Shown in pieces: positions 10,027 through 17,982 of a DNA stretch of 64,000 nt. The position numbers and the translations under genes were made by a program. Origin of the DNA: Terrabacter aerolatus. GTDB lineage: Bacteria > Actinomycetota > Actinomycetes > Actinomycetales > Dermatophilaceae. The notes under the pieces were generated by a model. The model saw only the letters and a list, made by a program, of their open reading frames with translations, made no database searches and was not told where the DNA came from. Position 1 is the first letter of the stretch. Each line of letters begins with the position of its first letter. The stretch spans positions 1 through 64,000 of the forward strand of contig NZ_BJYX01000016.1 of NCBI RefSeq assembly GCF_007991735.1. The letters run 5' to 3'.

Positions 10027-10590
10027 CTACTGCGCGGGGGTCGGCGTGGCGGCCGGGGCGGGGTTGGCGCCCGGCTTGACCCAGTTGGGGGTCTGCTGGC
10101 CGAGCGTGAAGTAGACGGGGCCCTGGTCGGACTGCACGATCGAGCCGTACTTGGGGTTGACCGAGATGTTCGCCTTCTTGAGGTCGGCGCGGTAGGCGGC
10201 GACGTCGGCGGGCGTCATCTTCTGGGACTGGATGAGCGCGACCGCCTCGACGAACTCCTTCGTCGTGTCGGTGGCACCGGGGATCGAGGAGATGACCGAG
10301 GCGTAGGTCTCGTCGGGCTTCCAGCTACCCGAGGCGGAGACGGCGTCCTTGAGCAGCGGCGCCGCGACGAGGGCCGTGACGACGATGTTCTCGGCGAAGT
10401 CGAGCTTGGCCGCCTTGAGCTGGTCGAACGTCTCGCGGACGTCGGACTCGTGGATGACCGTGCCGTTGACGACGGCGGCGGCCTGCTGGCGCGTCTCGAA
10501 ACCGCACCCGCCGAGCAGCGAGACGGCACCGAGCGCCACGACGCCGACGACGGCCGCACGCTTCGCGGGATGAGCAGACCAAGCCTTCAC
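10027..10590 (-). CDS. SurA N-terminal-domain lipoprotein
   Basis: This 187-residue putative periplasmic (cell-envelope) chaperone lipoprotein has a basic N-terminus (MKAWSAHPAKR), a hydrophobic core and the lipobox LGGC with the lipidated Cys at residue 29. The SurA N-terminal motif follows: AAAVVNGTVIHESDVRETFDQL. The PPIase domain of full SurA/PrsA proteins is absent. The C-terminus is a Pro/Ala tail. It lies between mfd (34 bp) and mazG (19 bp). The start ATG is preceded by a good GGAGGA on the minus strand. A role in folding exported proteins is inferred from the family only. Confidence 0.88.
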   Translation of the reverse strand: MKAWSAHPAKRAAVVGVVALGAVSLLGGCGFETRQQAAAVVNGTVIHESDVRETFDQLKAAKLDFAENIVVTALVAAPLLKDAVSASGSWKPDETYASVISSIPGATDTTKEFVEAVALIQSQKMTPADVAAYRADLKKANISVNPKYGSIVQSDQGPVYFTLGQQTPNWVKPGANPAPAATPTPAQ

Positions 10591-10623
10591 GAATTTCCTC
10601 CTCTGGCGGATGCGTCTGACATC

Positions 10624-13600
10624 CTACGGTGCTCCCGCGGCGGACCTGGCCGCACCCGACGATGCGGCCGCCGAGGCGGACATCGAGGCGGACGCGGCAG
10701 CGATGTCGTCGAGCAGGACGGCTTGGATCAGCTGCCTCGCCCACGTCAGCACCTCGACGTCGCGCAGCGGCTTGCCGCCGACCCGCGCCGTCATCGGGGC
10801 GGGCACGAGGATCGTGCCGAGGGCCTCCTTGACGAGCGTGCCGGGGTAGAGGCGCATGAGGCGGAGCTGCTGGCTCTCGCGCAGCTCCTTGACCGGTCCG
10901 AACCGGACGACCTTGCCCTGGACGCCGATGTCGCCGATGCGGGCGGCTCGGGCCACGACCCGCAGCCGGGCGACCTCGAGGAGGTTCTCGACCGGCTTCG
11001 GCGGCGCGCCGTAGCGGTCGCGCAGCTCCGCCTCGATCTCGTCGACGGCCTCGAACGTCTCGACGGTCGCGAGCTTCTTGTAGGCCTCGAGGCGCAGCCG
11101 CTCCCCCGGCACGTAGTCGTGCGGCAGGTGCGCGTCGACGGGCAGCTCGATCTTGATCTCGGCCGGCAGGTCGACGGCGTCGCCGCGGAAGTCGGCCACG
11201 GCCTCCCCGATGAGCCGGACGTAGAGGTCGAAACCGACACCCTGGATGTGGCCCGACTGCTCGCCGCCGAGGAGGTTGCCGGCGCCGCGGATCTCGAGGT
11301 CCTTCATGGCCACGGCCATGCCCGACCCGAGGTCGGTGTTGCTCGCGATGGTGCGCAGGCGGTCGTGCGCCGTCTCGGTCATCGGCTTCTCGGGCGGGTA
11401 GAGGAAGTAGGCGTAGGCCCGCTCCCGCCCGCGACCGACGCGGCCACGCAGCTGGTGCAGCTGGGAGAGGCCGAGCACGTCGGAGCGCTCGACGATGAGG
11501 GTGTTGGCGTTGGAGATGTCGAGGCCGGTCTCGACGATCGTCGTGCAGACGAGCACGTCGAAGCGCTTCTCCCAGAAGTCCTCGACGACCTGCTCGAGCT
11601 TGTGCTCGCCCATCTGGCCGTGCGCCGTGGCGATGCGCGCCTCGGGGACGAGCTCGCGCAGCCGGGCGGCCGCCCTCTCGATGCTGCTCACCTTGTTGTG
11701 CACGAAGAAGACCTGACCCTCGCGCAGCAGCTCGCGCCGGACCGCGGCCGTGATCTGCTTCTCGTCGTAGGCCCCGACGAAGGTGAGGACCGGGTGACGT
11801 TCCTCGGGCGGCGTTGCGAGGGTGGACATCTCACGGATGCCGGTGACGGCCATCTCGAGCGTGCGCGGGATGGGCGTGGCCGACATCGACAGGACGTCGA
11901 CGGCCGTGCGCATGGTCTTGAGCAGCTCCTTGTGCTCGACGCCGAAGCGCTGCTCCTCGTCGATGATGACGAGACCGAGGTCCCTGAACTTCACGTCCTT
12001 GGCGAGCAGCCGGTGCGTGCCGATGACGAGGTCGAGGGTGCCGTCGGCCATCCCGGCCATGACCTCCTTGGCCTCCTTGTCGCTCTGGAACCGCGACAGC
12101 GAGGCGACCTTGACCGGGAACTGCGCGTAGCGGTCGGAGAAGGTCTGCTGGTGCTGGCTGACGAGCAGCGTCGTGGGCACGAGGACGGCCACCTGCTTGC
12201 CGTCCTGGATCGCCTTGAAGGCCGCGCGCACCGCGATCTCGGTCTTGCCGTAGCCGACGTCACCGCAGATGAGGCGGTCCATCGGGACCTGCTTCTCCAT
12301 GTCGGCCTTGACCTCGTCGATGCTGACCAGCTGGTCGGGTGTCTCGACGTAGCCGAAGGCGTCCTCGAGCTCGCGCTGCCACGGGGTGTCGGGCGCGAAC
12401 GCGTGGCCCTTCGTGGCCTGGCGGGCGCTGTAGAGACGGATGAGGTCGGCGGCGATCTGCTTGACGTAGCGCTTGGCGCGCGACTTCGTCTTGCTCCAGT
12501 CGGAGCCGCCCATCTTGTTGAGGGAGGGTTCCTCGCCGCCGACGTACTTGGTCACCTGGTCGAGCTGGTCGGTGGGGACGAAGAGACGGTCGCCCGGCTG
12601 GCCCCGCTTGCTCGGCGCGTACTCGATGACGAGGTACTCGCGGGTCGCGCCGGCGACGGTGCGCTGCATCATCTCGACGAAGCGGCCGACACCGTGCTGC
12701 TCGTGGACGACGTGGTCGCCTGGGCGCAGCTGGAGGGGGTCGACCTGGTTTCGGCGGCGTGACGGCATACGGCGCATGTCCTTGGTGGACGTGCCGCTGC
12801 CCGGCTGGCCGGTCAGGTCGGTCTCGGTGAGGACCTCGAGGCGCGACGCCTCGTGGACGAATCCGCGACCGAGCGGCGCACACGTCACGCTGACGAAACC
12901 GGCCTCGAGGGGATCACGGTCGTCCGGGCCGAGCGCACGAACCGGCACCTCGTTGTCGCGCAGCACCTCGCCAACGCGCTTGGCGAGACCGGGCCCCTCG
13001 GTGACGACGGCCACGACCCAGCCGTCTCGGACACGCTCGCGCAGGTGCTCGACGGCGCGCTCGGTGTCACCACGGAAGGCCTCGGGGTCGCTCGTGCGCA
13101 CGGCGAGGCGCTGGTCGACGTCGTCATCCTCGCTGACGAGCTCGGCGTCGGCGACGAAGGGCGTCATCGTCCACCAGGGCAGCGCGAGACGTTCGGCACG
13201 TGCACGCACCTCGGCGAGCGACCAGTAGGAGGCGCTCCCCAACAGGGACTGGAGGTCGACAGGCACCTCGTTGCCGGCGGCGGCATTGGCCCAGCTGGCC
13301 TCGAGGAACTCCGCACTCGTCGCGACGAGGTCGTGCGCGCGCCGGCGTATGCGCTCGGGGTCGGCGAGCAGGACGACGCAGTGCTCGGGCAGGACGTCGA
13401 GCACGGACTCCATGCCCTCGACGAGCGCCGGGGCGAGCGACTCCATGCCTTCCACAGCGATCCCCTCGGCTACCTTGGAGAGCATCTCTGACACGCCGGG
13501 CAGCTGGTCGGCGAGCGCCCGGGCCCGGGCGCGCACGTCGTCGGTGAGCAGCAGCTCGCGGCACGGGGGGGCCCACAGCCCGTGGTCTGCGATCTCGAGG

Positions 13601-14301
13601 GATCGTTGGTCGGCGACCTTGAACCAGCGCACCTCCTCGACGGTGTCGCCCCAGAACTCGATGCGGACGGGGTGCTCCTCGGTGGGCGGGAACACGTCGA
13701 GGATGCCGCCGCGCACGGCGAACTCGCCGCGCCGCTCGACGAGGTCGGTGCGCGTGTAGGCGGCGGCGACCAGCGCGTCGACGACGTCCTCGAGGGGTCG
13801 CTCGTCGCCCGCGCGCAGCGCGACGGGCACGAGCTCGCCGAGACCCTTGGTCAGCGGTTGGAGGATCGCGCGTACCGGCGCCACGACCACTGACAAGGGG
13901 CCGTATGCCGGGTCGCCGGGGTCGGGGTGGGCGAGCCGTCGCAGCACGGCCAGGCGACGACCGACCGTGTCGCTACGGGGCGAGAGGCGCTCGTGCGGCA
14001 GCGTCTCCCACGACGGGAAGACGGCGACGCCGTCGCCACCCAGGACGGCCGCAAGGGCGTCGGCGAGGTCCTCGGCCTCCCGCGTCGTGGCCGTGACCGC
14101 GACGACGGGGCTCCCGGTCGGGGCAACCTGCTCCGCGAGCGCCGCCACGAGGAAGGGCCGGGTGCCATCGCTTCCCGACACGTCGACCAGGCGCGATCGG
14201 CCCACCTCGGCAAGCACTGCCTGCACGTCCGATGTCCTGCGCCACGCGTCGAGCACCGGGGTCAGGTTCGGTCTGTCGGCGGGAGGGGCGGCAGGGTTCA
14301 T
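10624..14301 (-). CDS. mfd: Transcription-repair coupling factor Mfd
   Basis: The roughly 1225-residue SF2 DNA translocase removes stalled RNA polymerase from lesions and recruits UvrA. The N-terminal UvrB-like domains are followed by the RNA-polymerase-interacting CarD-like domain (RPGDHVVHEQHGVGRFVEM). The RecG-like motor has Walker A in ICGDVGYGKTEIAVRAAFKA (about residue 679), the DEEQ box in VIIDEEQRFGVEHKE (about 782), and motif VI in QLHQLRGRVGRGRERAYAY. The C-terminal TRCF domain is complete. The ATG at 14299-14301 gives a standard start; an in-frame ATG at 14340 would add 13 residues, and neither has a clear ribosome-binding site. Confidence 0.96.
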   Translation of the reverse strand: MNPAAPPADRPNLTPVLDAWRRTSDVQAVLAEVGRSRLVDVSGSDGTRPFLVAALAEQVAPTGSPVVAVTATTREAEDLADALAAVLGGDGVAVFPSWETLPHERLSPRSDTVGRRLAVLRRLAHPDPGDPAYGPLSVVVAPVRAILQPLTKGLGELVPVALRAGDERPLEDVVDALVAAAYTRTDLVERRGEFAVRGGILDVFPPTEEHPVRIEFWGDTVEEVRWFKVADQRSLEIADHGLWAPPCRELLLTDDVRARARALADQLPGVSEMLSKVAEGIAVEGMESLAPALVEGMESVLDVLPEHCVVLLADPERIRRRAHDLVATSAEFLEASWANAAAGNEVPVDLQSLLGSASYWSLAEVRARAERLALPWWTMTPFVADAELVSEDDDVDQRLAVRTSDPEAFRGDTERAVEHLRERVRDGWVVAVVTEGPGLAKRVGEVLRDNEVPVRALGPDDRDPLEAGFVSVTCAPLGRGFVHEASRLEVLTETDLTGQPGSGTSTKDMRRMPSRRRNQVDPLQLRPGDHVVHEQHGVGRFVEMMQRTVAGATREYLVIEYAPSKRGQPGDRLFVPTDQLDQVTKYVGGEEPSLNKMGGSDWSKTKSRAKRYVKQIAADLIRLYSARQATKGHAFAPDTPWQRELEDAFGYVETPDQLVSIDEVKADMEKQVPMDRLICGDVGYGKTEIAVRAAFKAIQDGKQVAVLVPTTLLVSQHQQTFSDRYAQFPVKVASLSRFQSDKEAKEVMAGMADGTLDLVIGTHRLLAKDVKFRDLGLVIIDEEQRFGVEHKELLKTMRTAVDVLSMSATPIPRTLEMAVTGIREMSTLATPPEERHPVLTFVGAYDEKQITAAVRRELLREGQVFFVHNKVSSIERAAARLRELVPEARIATAHGQMGEHKLEQVVEDFWEKRFDVLVCTTIVETGLDISNANTLIVERSDVLGLSQLHQLRGRVGRGRERAYAYFLYPPEKPMTETAHDRLRTIASNTDLGSGMAVAMKDLEIRGAGNLLGGEQSGHIQGVGFDLYVRLIGEAVADFRGDAVDLPAEIKIELPVDAHLPHDYVPGERLRLEAYKKLATVETFEAVDEIEAELRDRYGAPPKPVENLLEVARLRVVARAARIGDIGVQGKVVRFGPVKELRESQQLRLMRLYPGTLVKEALGTILVPAPMTARVGGKPLRDVEVLTWARQLIQAVLLDDIAAASASMSASAAASSGAARSAAGAP

Positions 14302-14467
14302 CAAGGGTCCCAACGGTTTCGGACAACGCGAAGAGCCCATCCCGGGGGCGGAGGGGCCCAGCCCACTCTAAGGCCTGTTGCGGAGCCGGCTCACGCGACA
14401 CCGGCGCGTGTGCGGGCGCCTGTCCGACCGGGCTCGAGGCGGGTGTTGTGAGGCCGGGGACGGCTCC

Positions 14468-15592
14468 TCACACCACCCCCGGCTCAGAGGACTCCCGCAC
14501 GGCTGCGAGGTACGCCTCACGCGCAGGTCCGTCCTCATGGGACTCGTGCAGCAGGTTCGGCTCGGCGTAGTCACGAGCGGGTCGGCTTCGAAAGGCGTCC
14601 CTGGCCAGGGCCACGACGCTGGCCAGCGTCGTGTCGCGAGTGTTGAGGAACGCGATCTGCCCGGAGAAGCGGGTGTCGGGGAGCAACGGGACGGGTCGTA
14701 GACGGTCCACGGCGCGAACGAGCCAGGTCCATGCCGAAGGGATGCCGACGCCCGTGGGGTCCGCACGGAGTGCCCGTGAACGGACCTCCGCGGCGGCGAG
14801 CGCCAGTTCCGTCCCGCCGAGGCGTGCCCGCGCCGCAAGGAGCTCGCGGTCCACCCCGGGCCGTCGCAACGCGAGGTCGAAATCCTTGGCCCAGACGAGG
14901 CGGTGCCCTCCGGAGTGCACGAGGTGGTAGGCGAGGTGGAGCACCGTGTCGACGGGGTCGAGGGTGCGAGCCGGAATTCCCTCCAGCCCGGCGGGAACCG
15001 ACCGTTCGAGAAGGGTTGCCGTGGGGAATCGAAAGGCGCGGCGCAGGTCTGGCTCGTTGACGACGTTCCAGTGCAGGTCGAGGCGGGTCCCGTGCGGAAG
15101 CCTGAGTGAGAGCTCGGCTCGCATCTGCCGCCGGATCAGGAGCCAGTTCCGGTCCACGAGTGTGGCCCCGGCCGCGATGAGCACCTTCAGCGCTTCACCG
15201 AGGCGCCGACCGTCGATGAGCAGGTCGAGGTCACCGTACTGGCGCATGTCGCTGCGGGGCCAGACGCGCTCCGAGAGAACGGGGCCCTTCAGCACCAGGG
15301 AGTCGATGCCGGACCGGTCGAGAACGGACGTCACCAGCCCCAGCTCTCCCAGGGTCATCATGTGCCGGCGCACCTGGTCGGAGTAGGCGAGCTGGAGTCG
15401 GCGAACGAGGGCGTCCGGCGCCGACGGGTCGTCGCGGACCCGGAGGTAGAGGGCCGGTGCGCAGCTGTTGAGCATCGCCGACAGGAGGAGGCGGTCTGGG
15501 TCGACGGCGGACCAGTCCACGGGCTTGTGGGCATGCGGCCTCTCCACGCTGTCGACCAGCAGCTGGACGATGCCCTGGTCCTGATCGCTCAT
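14468..15592 (-). CDS. Lasso-cluster nucleotidyltransferase-fold protein
   Basis: This 374-residue protein belongs to the nucleotidyltransferase family seen beside lasso-peptide and other RiPP genes (NTP_transf_5 type). The active-site region reads LVLKGPVLSERVWPRSDMRQYGDLDLLIDGR, with GDLDLLI at residues 120-126 holding the metal-binding Asp pair. A probable third acidic residue is in TRLDLHWN. The ATG at 15590-15592 follows GGCGGGAG. It is divergent from the PqqD-like B1 gene with a 148-bp shared promoter region. In kinase-containing lasso clusters such as that of pseudomycoidin, a nucleotidyltransferase homologue further modifies the phosphorylated C-terminus; the same is inferred here. 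Confidence 0.82.
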   Translation of the reverse strand: MSDQDQGIVQLLVDSVERPHAHKPVDWSAVDPDRLLLSAMLNSCAPALYLRVRDDPSAPDALVRRLQLAYSDQVRRHMMTLGELGLVTSVLDRSGIDSLVLKGPVLSERVWPRSDMRQYGDLDLLIDGRRLGEALKVLIAAGATLVDRNWLLIRRQMRAELSLRLPHGTRLDLHWNVVNEPDLRRAFRFPTATLLERSVPAGLEGIPARTLDPVDTVLHLAYHLVHSGGHRLVWAKDFDLALRRPGVDRELLAARARLGGTELALAAAEVRSRALRADPTGVGIPSAWTWLVRAVDRLRPVPLLPDTRFSGQIAFLNTRDTTLASVVALARDAFRSRPARDYAEPNLLHESHEDGPAREAYLAAVRESSEPGVV

Positions 15593-15606
15593 CTCCCGCC
15601 TCCCCG

Positions 15607-15636
15607 ACGCTGCTGTCGCAGGATACCCAGCAGCGT
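15607..15636. promoter_or_regulatory. Inverted repeat in the lasso-cluster divergent promoter region
   Basis: ACGCTGCTG (15607-15615) and CAGCAGCGT (15628-15636) are perfect 9-bp arms with a 12-bp spacer. It sits about 15 bp upstream of the nucleotidyltransferase ATG, so it could be a transcription-factor site or a 5'-UTR hairpin of that gene. No -35/-10 pair was convincing. Confidence 0.4.
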
Positions 15637-15740
15637 GGGTGCGAACGTCCGAAACGGCGGGCACCCGATCTCGCGAAAGCATCCATGGACCCGACCGTTC
15701 CGTTCTACGCTTCGGCCAACGACGACGTTCTGGGGGGAAC

Positions 15741-15992
15741 ATGCGATTACGTCAAGAGGGGTTGGTCTGGCGCGAGGTCGATGGAGAGATCATCCTCCTC
15801 GATCTCGATTCGTCGCGATACCTGACGACGAACGGCTCGGGCTCCTTTCTGCTCCAGCGCCTGACGTCGGATCAGGACCGGGATGACTTGGCGCGAGCGC
15901 TCGCAGAGCGCTACGACCTCGACGTCGAGCGCGCGCGAGCTGATACCGACTCGTTCCTGAGGGTGCTGCAGGAACGCCGTCTGCTCGCCTGA
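15741..15992 (+). CDS. Lasso peptide biosynthesis B1 protein (PqqD-like leader-binding protein)
   Basis: The 83-residue RiPP recognition element of the PqqD fold binds the precursor leader and delivers it to the B2 peptidase. It shows the usual pattern: a short beta region (GLVWREVDGEIILLDLDSSRYLTTNGSGSFLLQRL) and a three-helix half ending in DTDSFLRVLQERRLLA. The ATG at 15741 follows the purine-rich TGGGGGGAAC. Codon 3 (15747-15749) is TTA, the only in-frame TTA I found in any called gene. B1 comes before the precursor gene, an unusual order. It is separated from the precursor by 132 bp containing an inverted repeat. Confidence 0.88.
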   Translation: MRLRQEGLVWREVDGEIILLDLDSSRYLTTNGSGSFLLQRLTSDQDRDDLARALAERYDLDVERARADTDSFLRVLQERRLLA

Positions 15993-16031
15993 CGCAAGAC
16001 ATCACAGGCTGGGCGCGCTCACCGCGCGGCC

Positions 16032-16090
16032 AGGGACATCGATGTACGGCTGAGCCGACACCGCGGTGGTGACGGTCAGGGGATGTCCCT
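16032..16090 (+). promoter_or_regulatory. Inverted repeat between B1 and precursor genes
   Basis: AGGGACATC (16032-16040) and GATGTCCCT (16082-16090) are exact complements with a 41-base spacer that itself contains GC-rich complementary stretches. It ends about 20 bp before the precursor ribosome-binding site. It may be an attenuator or RNA-processing hairpin that sets precursor level separately from B1. Confidence 0.4.
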
Positions 16091-16124
16091 CATGGACAAG
16101 TCGGTCGGGAGGAGGTGAAGACCA

Positions 16125-16256
16125 ATGGAGAACTACGAGTCGCCATCGCTGACGGACGTGGGTTCCGTCGTCGACCTGACGATGGGAGACCTGTTCCAGC
16201 CCGGACAGGACGCCCTCTCGCAGATCCCGATCATCGGGGGACTTTTCGGGTCCTGA
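16125..16256 (+). CDS. Lasso peptide precursor (A protein), 43 aa
   Basis: This small gene encodes a 43-residue precursor. The leader MENYESPSLTDVGSVVDLTM matches the actinobacterial lasso pattern YxxPxLxxxGxxxxxTx: Tyr4, Pro7, Leu9, Gly13, Thr19. Thr at position -2 is the residue required by the maturation enzymes. The core is residues 21-43. It starts with Gly and has Asp at core position 9, so the ring GDLFQPGQD would be closed by a Gly1-Asp9 isopeptide bond; a 14-residue tail ends IIGGLFGS. There is no Cys, so it is class II. The C-terminal Ser is the residue lasso kinases phosphorylate. An excellent AGGAGGTGA (16110-16118) precedes the ATG. Confidence 0.93.
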   Translation: MENYESPSLTDVGSVVDLTMGDLFQPGQDALSQIPIIGGLFGS

Positions 16257-16357
16257 CACGTGGTACGCGCGGGGGCCGCGCCGACCGGCGGGCCCCCGCG
16301 CTTCCTTCCGCGCCCCTGCTCGACGCCGTGGCGCATCCGGCCGAGGAGAGCAGGACG

Positions 16358-17548
16358 ATGAGTTCACCGACCACCGTGGGGTCGCGCCACGAGTACTACC
16401 GTCTGACGGCGTTCGAGGTTGCGACCAGCTGGGTCCACGGGCAGGTCCAGGACCCGCTGCGGGGCCGGGGCCGTGCACGCGAGACACCGCGGCAGGCCCT
16501 GGAGGCGATCCTGCTCCGCCCGATCCTGGCGGGGCCCTGCTACGTGGCCTTCTCCGGGGGTCGGGACTCCTCTGCGGTGCTGGCCGTGGCCACCCACCTC
16601 GCGCGGCGACACGGGGTGCCGGACCCGGTGCCGGTCACCGAGCGCTACCCGGGCCTCCCCGAGGCAGACGAGGCGCGGTGGCAGCACCTGGTGGTCGATC
16701 ATCTCAAGCTTCGCGAATGGCACACGATCGAGCTCGACGAGACGCATGACCTGCTCGGCCCAGGAGCGCGAGCAAGCCTGGCACGCCGCGGGCTGCTTTG
16801 GCCGGCAGCGCTCCACCTCAAGACCCGGGTGCTCGCGGAGATCGGTGGGGGGTCCTTCCTCACCGGAGAGGGCGGCGACGAGGTGTTCGGGGACCGTCGG
16901 GTCGCGCGCGTACGCCACGTGCGTGACCGCGGACGGCGCCCCACCTTGGCGGAATCCCGTTCAGCGGCAACAGCGCTCGCACCTGAGGTCGTTCGTCGCT
17001 GGAGGATCCGCACGCGCCTCGAGCGCGATAGCTTCCAACCCTGGGTGCGCAGCGAGATCCTTCGAGTGCACCATCAGCTGTTGGCGACCGACGCGGCTTC
17101 CGAGCCCATCGACGCTTCTGCGTCGATCCGCTGGCTCCTGCGCCGCCGGGCGTCCGCCGTGTCCGCGCACAACTACGCCCGGCTCGCCTCGGAGTACGGT
17201 CTGGACCTCGTCCAACCGCTGCTCGCGCCACAGTTCGTCCACGCCCTCGCGGCGGCCGCGGGCACGTGGGGCTACGCGTCGAGGACCGAGGCCATGCGCC
17301 ATCTCTGTCACGACCTGCTGCCGGACGAGATCCTCGCCCGGACGTCCAAGGCGTACTTCAACCGTGCCTTTGTCGGCGCGGGCGCGCGGGGCTTTGCGCG
17401 AACCTGGGACGGATCCGGCGTCGACACTGACATGGTCGACCCGGGACGACTCCGCTCGGAGTGGCTCTCGGACTTTCCTTCCGCCCTGAGCACGACGCTT
17501 CTGCACGCTGCGTGGCTCGGACACACCACCGAGCGGACCGGGTCATGA
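16358..17548 (+). CDS. Lasso cyclase (C protein), asparagine-synthetase-like, lacking the glutaminase domain
   Basis: This 396-residue ATP-dependent macrolactam synthetase would adenylate the Asp9 side chain of the core and close the ring with Gly1. The ATP-pyrophosphatase signature SGGRDSS is at residues 66-72, and the second asparagine-synthetase motif TGEGGDEVFG is at 169-178. Typical lasso C proteins are 500-650 residues with an N-terminal glutaminase-like domain; here only about 60 residues precede the PP-loop. The ATG at 16358 follows GAGGAGAG; a longer open frame upstream overlaps the precursor gene and looks non-coding. The stop overlaps the B2 start by 4 bp. Confidence 0.88.
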   Translation: MSSPTTVGSRHEYYRLTAFEVATSWVHGQVQDPLRGRGRARETPRQALEAILLRPILAGPCYVAFSGGRDSSAVLAVATHLARRHGVPDPVPVTERYPGLPEADEARWQHLVVDHLKLREWHTIELDETHDLLGPGARASLARRGLLWPAALHLKTRVLAEIGGGSFLTGEGGDEVFGDRRVARVRHVRDRGRRPTLAESRSAATALAPEVVRRWRIRTRLERDSFQPWVRSEILRVHHQLLATDAASEPIDASASIRWLLRRRASAVSAHNYARLASEYGLDLVQPLLAPQFVHALAAAAGTWGYASRTEAMRHLCHDLLPDEILARTSKAYFNRAFVGAGARGFARTWDGSGVDTDMVDPGRLRSEWLSDFPSALSTTLLHAAWLGHTTERTGS

Positions 17549-17982
17549 CGGCTGGCGTCCGGGCTGCGGAAGGACTCCGCCGGGCACGCGACGCGGCCGC
17601 GGCGCTGGCCATCGCCTGCCTCGTGGAGGTCGGCGTCAGAGTCGTGCGCCTACCGGAGTTGGCGGCGTGGCTGGGGGTCCCGCTGTCCACCGAGCCCCTC
17701 GCGCCAACCGATCCCGACACGCGGGTCGACCTGCCAGCGTGCGCGAAGCGCCGCCTGGCGGCGACCGAGCGCGTGATGCGGCACTGGCGCTTCGGAGACA
17801 CGTGTCTGCGCCGGGCACTCGTCGCGGGCTGCCTCCTCAGGCGCCTGCACCCCGTGCTGCGCATCGGCGTGACCAAGGTCGAAGGCGAGGTGCGGGCTCA
17901 TGCCTGGATCGAGATCGAGGGCAGAACCCACGACCCGGGCTTCGTGGACTTCGGCATCGTGGAGAGGATCCGTCCGGCATGA
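17545..17982 (+). CDS. Lasso peptide leader peptidase (B2, transglutaminase-like)
   Basis: This 145-residue cysteine protease of the transglutaminase fold should cut the leader after Met20 of the precursor. The catalytic Cys is Cys87 (WRFGDTCLRRALVAGCLLRR). The His is His119 (VRAHAWIEIEG), 32 residues later, exactly as in McjB. An acidic partner is likely Asp130 (RTHDPGF). The N-terminal half has the hydrophobic stretch ALAIACLVEVGVRVVRLPE typical of B2 proteins. The ATG at 17545 overlaps the cyclase stop, and the stop overlaps the kinase start (ATGA at both junctions), so C, B2 and kinase are translationally coupled. Confidence 0.9.
   Translation: MTAGVRAAEGLRRARDAAAALAIACLVEVGVRVVRLPELAAWLGVPLSTEPLAPTDPDTRVDLPACAKRRLAATERVMRHWRFGDTCLRRALVAGCLLRRLHPVLRIGVTKVEGEVRAHAWIEIEGRTHDPGFVDFGIVERIRPA

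Noticed and set aside
9931-12762. 943-codon open frame opposite mfd
   Set aside because: It mirrors the codon pattern of mfd and has no recognisable domain.
16115-16357. N-terminal extension of the cyclase overlapping the precursor gene
   Set aside because: The translated extension is Arg/Pro-rich without domain character, while the other frame encodes a perfect lasso precursor with a strong ribosome-binding site.
16358-17548. Asparagine synthetase AsnB
   Set aside because: It lacks the glutaminase domain with its N-terminal catalytic Cys, and it is in an operon with the precursor, B1 and B2.
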